Under the pieces are notes generated by a model. That model saw nothing but the letters and a program-made list of their open reading frames with translations. It had not been told where the DNA came from and did not search any database. A stretch of 37,561 bases of DNA from Thermoplasmatales archaeon (GTDB lineage: Archaea; Thermoplasmatota; E2; DHVEG-1). Shown one piece after another: positions 32,652-37,561 of the stretch (positions within the stretch are counted from its first letter, which is position 1; each line of letters begins with the position of its first letter). A program made the position numbers and the translations under genes. The stretch is taken from the NCBI GenBank assembly GCA_030672305.1, contig DAOVGR010000030.1:1-37561 (forward strand), written 5' to 3'.

Positions 32652-33491
32652 TTATGGTGTATAACTCCAATCTTTAAGCTCTAGAGTCAAGGAGTATTGT
32701 ACTCTTCCACCTCCAAAGGGTATTAATATTACTTCCTTGACAACGTTTCCTACCTCTTCAGAGTAAAATGATTCAAATCTAGAACCATCCGTTGCTACTG
32801 CTGATACATTAAAGACATCAAAAGGCCCTGCTTCGACGTTAATTTGCTCTTGAGAACATGTATATGGAATTGGGAAATATGGGATAGAATAATTCTGTGG
32901 TCCATAAACAGATACAAGTCCCCAAAATATTGTAAAATATACATTGATATTTAAGATTTCAGTACCACTTAATTCTCCAGATTTTCCATCATATAAAGGA
33001 AATGGCATAATTACCCAAGGGGGATCAAATTCCACATTTGCACTTCCATCAACTTGAATTGGAATAGGGATAGTAACAGGTCCAATTGTAATAAATAAAA
33101 AACCTTTTATTTGGTAAAAAAAGTTTTCCAGTGCAAGATCAGTTTTTCTCAGTTGTATTCTCATTGTTAAAAATGTTAATCTTGTTGTTTTCAATCCATA
33201 ACTACCCATATCAAAATTCCCATGAGGTCTAGTTTTAGCTTCCAAAACATATGAGTCACCAGAATCTTCAACTACCTTTAAGGTTAGGTCTCCTGACAGG
33301 GTATAACTAAACATTTGTGATCTTGATTCGATAAAATTGTATGTCCATTTATCTCCCTTTTCCCAAATTGGGATATCAGCATCATATGAAATTGTTTGAT
33401 TTTTGTACATATCATTTATTGCAGTTACTGGATATACTATTGCAGAGATCATGAGTATACATAGAAATATTCCAATAATCTTATTTTTCAT
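32652..33491 (-). CDS. exported protein coupled to the C1 peptidase, unknown function
   Basis: A 279-residue protein with a signal peptide (IIGIFLCILMISAIVYPVTA) and a soluble beta-rich extracellular part. Near the N-terminus, IPIWEKGDKWTYNF is a motif found in many archaeal exported proteins. A proline-rich middle (TIGPVTIPIPIQVDG) is followed by CSQEQINVEAGPFDVFNVSAV and FYSEEVGNVVKEVILIPFGGGRVQYSLTLELKDW. Its ATG overlaps the stop of the upstream C1 peptidase by 4 bases (ATGA), so the two are translated together. That suggests a joint function such as an inhibitor, a chaperone or a substrate-binding partner; nothing in the sequence decides which. Confidence 0.75.
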   Translation of the reverse strand: MKNKIIGIFLCILMISAIVYPVTAINDMYKNQTISYDADIPIWEKGDKWTYNFIESRSQMFSYTLSGDLTLKVVEDSGDSYVLEAKTRPHGNFDMGSYGLKTTRLTFLTMRIQLRKTDLALENFFYQIKGFLFITIGPVTIPIPIQVDGSANVEFDPPWVIMPFPLYDGKSGELSGTEILNINVYFTIFWGLVSVYGPQNYSIPYFPIPYTCSQEQINVEAGPFDVFNVSAVATDGSRFESFYSEEVGNVVKEVILIPFGGGRVQYSLTLELKDWSYTP

Positions 33492-35212
33492 AATTTAACC
33501 TCCTGTAAAAACAATTTTTCATAATTTCCTTCTAATGCTAATCTAATAATATTTTTTAATATTGGAAATGCATTTGGAAATCTTTCAAAAATCCAGTTGA
33601 AAATATTTAAGTTATTATCAAAGGATTTGATTCTCAGTAATGATAATTCAAAGTTCGCCCAGTCACTACAAAACTCATACTCATCTTTTGCTTTTGCGGT
33701 AATTGCAAATGTTGCTTTGCCATACCAAGTATGGTTAATTGTTACTGTTTCACCTGAGCTATATGGACCAAACCACCTCTCAATTAATCCATCCCCCCAG
33801 TGAATAAAGTAATATATATCATCACCATCTGGATCTGTTGAAGAGAAACTAAAATCGTATTCGATACCTTTTTTTCCTTCTGTTGGACCTTCAATTGTTG
33901 GTTTTATAGGTGGACCATTTGATCTACCAATAAATGCCCAGGTTGTATCGTTTGCTACATTACCCTCATTATCACTAACAGTCAATGTTATAGGATATAC
34001 TTCTTGGGAATCATAGTTATGAGAAACAACCATTCCATATTCGTTGTATCCATCGCCAAAATCCCATAAATATGAGACAATCTCACCTTCATGATCAAAA
34101 CTTCCACTGGCATCAAAAATTATCTCACTTCCAACATCACCATAATATAATCCATCAGCATCAGCAACAGGAACCCAATTCACAACGACATCAGGATTGT
34201 AATCAACAGAGGATATTGCTGTAGTATCTATTCTTAAACAACCATATTCTATGTTAAAAAATCCATTTATTCCAAAAACTGTCCCCCAGCTGTTTTTACA
34301 AATCCAATAACCTCCATTACCAATTGAAGGATCGTCTTTCCATCCAACAATAACAACAAGATGGTTTGTCATGTTGAATTGTAATGAAGAAGAAAAATAG
34401 TCATCAGAATCATGATTTTTACATGACCAATCTATAAAATTATCCTTTTCATGGATGTACCAAGTAACCATATAAGCAGTAGTAACTGGTCCATTCTGCA
34501 TAATCTGTGATTTAATAGCCTCTCTATCTTCAGGAGTATCATCAGGGTACCATACTGCACAATCTGATATTGGGATCAAATAATTCTCCCAATCTTCACA
34601 TTTCTCATCACAAAGAACGGGATCATTATCGTAATTAAAACCATTAAAACCATCTGGATCAATGCCTTTATATGGAAAACAGAATTCAGGAATAATGCCA
34701 TTGCAGTTGTTTCCAGAAGATCTATTGCACATTATGTAATAAAAAGCAGAAAATGCTTCTCCACCAATACAATTTCCTGAACGAGGAAGACAAGAAAGGA
34801 CATATTGTTCAGATAAATCAAGATCTAAATCAGCCCTACCTTCCCTAATATTTATGATACTCTCAAGTGCTCCAATAGCAGCAAAATCCCAACAGCTTCC
34901 ACAATCTCCTTGATCTTTTATAGGAGTTGTCCAATCTTGTCCTTCGTAATCCATCCAATTAAAATAATCAGGAGTTTCAATAACCATTGGTTTTGTTGAG
35001 ATTTCATCTAAATCCTTAGATATAGGCATTTCCTCCATTAACCTAATTCTTAACTTAGCATTATTTGTTATCCCACATCCACAGTTCTCATAAGAATTGT
35101 TTTCAATTAAAATTTGATTATCAATATTGTTATCTTCAGAGTTTACAGTTGTTGAAACAGCAGTAACAATCAGCAGCATACAGACTAAAATACCTACTAT
35201 TTTCTTTTTCAT
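33488..35212 (-). CDS. secreted papain-like cysteine peptidase (C1A) with two PKD-type domains
   Basis: A 574-residue exported protease. After a signal peptide and a short pro-region, the C1 domain spans about 82-345. The active site is complete: Q101 and C107 in DQGDCGSCWDF, H284 in TNHLVVIVGW, N307 in CKNSWGT. Extra cysteines suggest disulfides. Then follow a classical PKD domain (about 347-430, YLWDFGDG), a PKD-like module shared with the propeller and S8 proteins (435-525, GPTEGKKGIEYDF...DPDGDDIYYFIHWGDG) and a C-terminal tail with RFPNAFPILKNII (544-556), again shared with the propeller. GGGAGG lies just before the ATG. It is first in a two-gene unit with 32652-33491. It should digest proteins outside the cell. 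Confidence 0.95.
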   Translation of the reverse strand: MKKKIVGILVCMLLIVTAVSTTVNSEDNNIDNQILIENNSYENCGCGITNNAKLRIRLMEEMPISKDLDEISTKPMVIETPDYFNWMDYEGQDWTTPIKDQGDCGSCWDFAAIGALESIINIREGRADLDLDLSEQYVLSCLPRSGNCIGGEAFSAFYYIMCNRSSGNNCNGIIPEFCFPYKGIDPDGFNGFNYDNDPVLCDEKCEDWENYLIPISDCAVWYPDDTPEDREAIKSQIMQNGPVTTAYMVTWYIHEKDNFIDWSCKNHDSDDYFSSSLQFNMTNHLVVIVGWKDDPSIGNGGYWICKNSWGTVFGINGFFNIEYGCLRIDTTAISSVDYNPDVVVNWVPVADADGLYYGDVGSEIIFDASGSFDHEGEIVSYLWDFGDGYNEYGMVVSHNYDSQEVYPITLTVSDNEGNVANDTTWAFIGRSNGPPIKPTIEGPTEGKKGIEYDFSFSSTDPDGDDIYYFIHWGDGLIERWFGPYSSGETVTINHTWYGKATFAITAKAKDEYEFCSDWANFELSLLRIKSFDNNLNIFNWIFERFPNAFPILKNIIRLALEGNYEKLFLQEVKL

Positions 35213-35412
35213 ATTTTTTCCTCCCTCAAGGATACAATAAATGTATTATATTACTGCTATATAAATTTAATCTAAGATATCAATAGTTGATACAATTATC
35301 TATATACATACAAAATTTTTATTTGTAACTAAAGTAACATATTATAATTATCAATATTGTTATTAAATACTACTTGTTAATTATAAATAGAAATCAAGGA
35401 AAAATATTTTGA

Positions 35413-36822
35413 TTATGGATATCCGCCAATCTTTAAGGTGGGATCACCAAAAATTGTCCACACCTCTAATGTCATCACACTGACATTATAAATCTTCCAG
35501 TTTAAAGGTGTTAAATCCCATGCGGTTTCATCGTTCATATATTTAACAATTGTCTCTTGCCAGATATCACCAAGTATGTCCATTCCTTCTGAATAAGCTT
35601 TATAAAAAGTCATGGTCAGATGACCAATAACTGTTTTTGTACATAAGGTACTTGGGATAATATATGACGGATTTGTATTAGCAATACATGCAACTGCTCC
35701 ACCGTTTTCATATTTCATAAATTCCCATGCTAAAGGAGAATCAATATAATCAAAATCTCCACAGGAGCATGCACAAAAAACAACAACAGGAAGTTTTTCT
35801 TCATTTGTGAGATTATGAACCTCATCTAAAGTATAACCTGAAGGATAGGGAAATCTTAGACGCATTTGAGAAGAGAATGGTAAATGACTCCAAACTTTAT
35901 CAGGATTACCATGACCTGAAAATAAAACAAAACCTGCACCCTCATTTATTGCATCATTCATATTCTTATTTGTTAAAAAATTAATATTTGGTTTAAAAAA
36001 ACCAGTTGCGTATATTTTAGTTGCTTGAAAATCAGACAAGATTTTACTGATTTTATTTCCAATATATTCTCCTTCGAAAGCTATAAATCCAATTTTCAAT
36101 CCAAAAAGTGGATAGATAAATTCTAAAAATGATGGCTGTGTATCTCCTCCAAATAACACAATATGTTTGAACCAATCTGCTTGATAAGTGTTTTCTTCAT
36201 AATTTATGATTTTATCTATAACAATTTGTAACTCTGATATGTCGCTACAAGGAAGTCTTCCGATACATACGTCTGGATATAAATCTACTTCATCAATTAT
36301 AAGAGAAGCGTTCACCTCGCCAAAAATGTTATTTTCATTTGAATCCCAACTGCAAAAACTCCCATTTTTATTATAAATATCTGCAAAATAAAGATCACAT
36401 ATGAAAAGATTATAATGACGCCCATATATATTTTCTACAAATCTGACAGGCATGGCCTCTTTTCCACCAACAAGCATAACATATCCTATTCCCCAACTTT
36501 CTTTTGCATTCTTAATGAAATATTTTATCTTTTCAGCATCATCTCTTCCTTGAACTGCAAAATAGACACTATTATAGATGTCATTAAGCGTAATTATTTG
36601 TGTTTCAATTTCATGATTTTCTTTATGATCTTTTAATCGTTCTAATTCAGCTGAAAAATTCTCAGGGGAAATTATGATAAAATCATAATTATCACTTTTC
36701 TGTTTAGCTACTTCTTTTATCCAGAAATTTTCATCAGCAAACTTGGTTGATGTATTAAAAACTGCTTGGGTTGATGATGCAAAAAGTATGATACCAATAA
36801 AAATTGGTATTAATTTTTTCAT
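35413..36822 (-). CDS. secreted C25 (gingipain-like) cysteine peptidase
   Basis: A 469-residue exported protease of clan CD. After the signal peptide (1-20), the N-terminal subdomain starts YDFIIISPENF and includes IGYVMLVGGKEAMPVRFV. The catalytic domain has DVCIGRLPCSD, KHIVLFGGDT, the catalytic His in FSGH304GNPD and the nucleophile, most likely C352 in FCACSCGDF. It ends with GDPTLKIGGY, a signature of this family. Gingipains cut after Arg or Lys; specificity cannot be read here. Unlike bacterial gingipains, there is no long C-terminal secretion domain. GGGAGG is 10 bases before the ATG. It is a single-gene unit; the truncated copy is at 28370-29449. Confidence 0.9.
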   Translation of the reverse strand: MKKLIPIFIGIILFASSTQAVFNTSTKFADENFWIKEVAKQKSDNYDFIIISPENFSAELERLKDHKENHEIETQIITLNDIYNSVYFAVQGRDDAEKIKYFIKNAKESWGIGYVMLVGGKEAMPVRFVENIYGRHYNLFICDLYFADIYNKNGSFCSWDSNENNIFGEVNASLIIDEVDLYPDVCIGRLPCSDISELQIVIDKIINYEENTYQADWFKHIVLFGGDTQPSFLEFIYPLFGLKIGFIAFEGEYIGNKISKILSDFQATKIYATGFFKPNINFLTNKNMNDAINEGAGFVLFSGHGNPDKVWSHLPFSSQMRLRFPYPSGYTLDEVHNLTNEEKLPVVVFCACSCGDFDYIDSPLAWEFMKYENGGAVACIANTNPSYIIPSTLCTKTVIGHLTMTFYKAYSEGMDILGDIWQETIVKYMNDETAWDLTPLNWKIYNVSVMTLEVWTIFGDPTLKIGGYP

Positions 36823-36939
36823 GTAAGATTTTCCTCCCTAAATAAAAATAATGTCTTCATTATATTTATTTATTTCTAGCTACTCATTGGAGTAAATTAT
36901 ACCTAATTAGTTATAGAAACAAAAATTCCTGGTAAAAAA

Positions 36940-36959
36940 TGCAGGGGACGAGATTTGAA
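36940..36959 (-). other. tRNA 3'-end remnant, possible attachment-site scar
   Basis: On the minus strand TTCAAATCTCGTCCCCTGCA fits positions 54-73 of a tRNA exactly: T-loop TTCAAAT, T-stem strand CTCGT, acceptor strand CCCCTGC and discriminator A, followed by six T residues as in a tRNA terminator. The upstream T-stem strand (expected ACGAG) and the rest of the tRNA are absent. The acceptor (partner GCAGGGG) and A73 are compatible with a leucine tRNA. Such partial copies mark one end of elements integrated into tRNA genes. In this orientation the element would lie to the right, beyond 36960. Confidence 0.5.
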
Positions 36960-37079
36960 TATGCTTTTACCGGTAAAATAATAACATTTTCTCCTGTTGA
37001 TTCACTTGGATCCTGATATTCTTTAGCAATTTAGGAGGAGATAATACAAGAACTTTATTAAAAACTCTTGCCAGTTTTT

Positions 37080-37561
37080 TTATATAAATTCTTTTGTTTT
37101 AAAAATCAGGCTACCAAATATTAACAAAATTATAATTGATGCAAATATTACCATTAAAGAGGTATTTACACCAGCTGCTTCATTTAATGTAATATATTCA
37201 AGTTGTTTTGATCCTATACTTTTTAGATAATAATTGATTGAGATTTTTTGAATGTTACCTGGAATACTTCCAATAAACCCCTCCCAAATAAAAACAAAAA
37301 ACAAACCAAAATAAATAGGTCTTTTGAAAACAACACTAGTTAACAAAAAAAGTGCAGAGTAAACAAATACTCCAAGAAACACAAGACCAATAAAAGTGAC
37401 ATATATACCCATAGCTTCTCCATCTAAACCCTGCTGTCCAAAAAATGAAATAAAACCCAATGAGGTAATAACTGCTAAAATCAAACATAGACATATAACC
37501 AATGATAAATAATAACTAAAATAAGCAAAAATCCGATCGAATGGTGAAGTAAAAACATGGA
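37080..37561 (-). CDS. ABC-2 type transport permease, C-terminal part (runs off the window)
   Basis: The frame is open from the right edge to the stop at 37080; the first visible codons read HVFTSPFDRIFAYFSYYLSL, so the true start is outside the window. About 160 residues are visible. They contain hydrophobic helices at LVICLCLILAVITSLGFISFF, GIYVTFIGLVFLGVFVYSALFLLTSVVF, IYFGLFFVFIWEGFI and TSLMVIFASIIILLIFGSLIF. The layout, with a TSPFDR motif resembling the TRP-[IV]-SR motif, fits permease subunits of the ABC-2 class, which export small molecules or lipids together with an ATPase. The ATPase gene would be expected just upstream, outside the window. The 257-base spacer at 36823-37079 holds no gene, only the tRNA remnant. 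Confidence 0.6.
   Translation of the reverse strand, partial: HVFTSPFDRIFAYFSYYLSLVICLCLILAVITSLGFISFFGQQGLDGEAMGIYVTFIGLVFLGVFVYSALFLLTSVVFKRPIYFGLFFVFIWEGFIGSIPGNIQKISINYYLKSIGSKQLEYITLNEAAGVNTSLMVIFASIIILLIFGSLIFKTKEFI

Noticed and set aside
32770-32782. ATTCAAATCT, resembling a tRNA T-loop
   Set aside because: It lies in the coding part of the 32652-33491 gene, and no acceptor stem or oligo-T follows, unlike the site at 36940.

Overview
The window reads as a low-GC archaeal chromosome segment. The archaeal markers are a TFIIB-type initiation factor (26542-27495), a class III-signal pilin (212-679), TATA boxes about 25-30 bases before several starts with no ribosome binding site (Fic, methyltransferase), and oligo-T 3' ends. 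The density of secreted peptidases, PKD domains and NosD-type beta-helix proteins suggests Thermoplasmatota, perhaps a sediment lineage such as Marine Benthic Group D (Thermoprofundales). That placement is inference from gene content, not a measured phylogeny. I see no CRISPR array, complete tRNA or rRNA, or transposase.

Layout. 1-6900 holds the pilin, a secreted PHP/DUF3604 protein, a Fic adenylyltransferase, a TIGR04076 protein with a small membrane protein, a four-helix membrane protein, a LamG lipoprotein and an unknown exported membrane protein. 6989-14223 is a secretome block: an eight-repeat PQQ-like propeller, a caspase-like C14 peptidase, an unknown exported protein, two DUF4382 lipoproteins (one with a PKD domain inserted) and a subtilisin. 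14367-21513 is a minus-strand block of three beta-helix proteins and a GH39-like glycosidase; the largest beta-helix gene carries a 735-bp tandem duplication. 21720-28343 is mostly intracellular: an eIF2B-like protein, GIY-YIG protein, threonine aldolase, radical SAM protein, spondin-domain lipoprotein, small basic protein, zinc-ribbon protein, TFB and a cold-shock protein. 28370-36822 returns to exported functions: a degenerate C25 (gingipain-like) paralogue, twin CBS proteins, another NosD protein, a methyltransferase, an unknown exported protein translationally coupled to a papain-like C1 peptidase, and a full-length C25 peptidase. At 36940-36959 there is a 20-base match to the 3' end of a tRNA, and an ABC-2-like permease gene runs off the right edge.

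How the genes fit together. Peptidases of four clans or families (S8, C1A, C14, C25) with adhesive modules (PKD, LamG, spondin, beta-helix), a glycosidase and a pilin look like a surface and extracellular programme for binding and digesting external polymers. Three otherwise unrelated exported proteins (propeller, S8 peptidase, C1 peptidase) carry the same PKD-like module, and two of them end in the same short motif (FP-x2-FPIL-[RK]-x-I). That motif is my best candidate for an undescribed element: a possible C-terminal sorting or anchoring signal. Other leads are the PKD domain inserted inside a DUF4382 lipoprotein, the decaying gingipain paralogue with its catalytic His replaced by Lys, the recent duplication in the beta-helix gene, and the tRNA remnant as a possible attachment-site scar.
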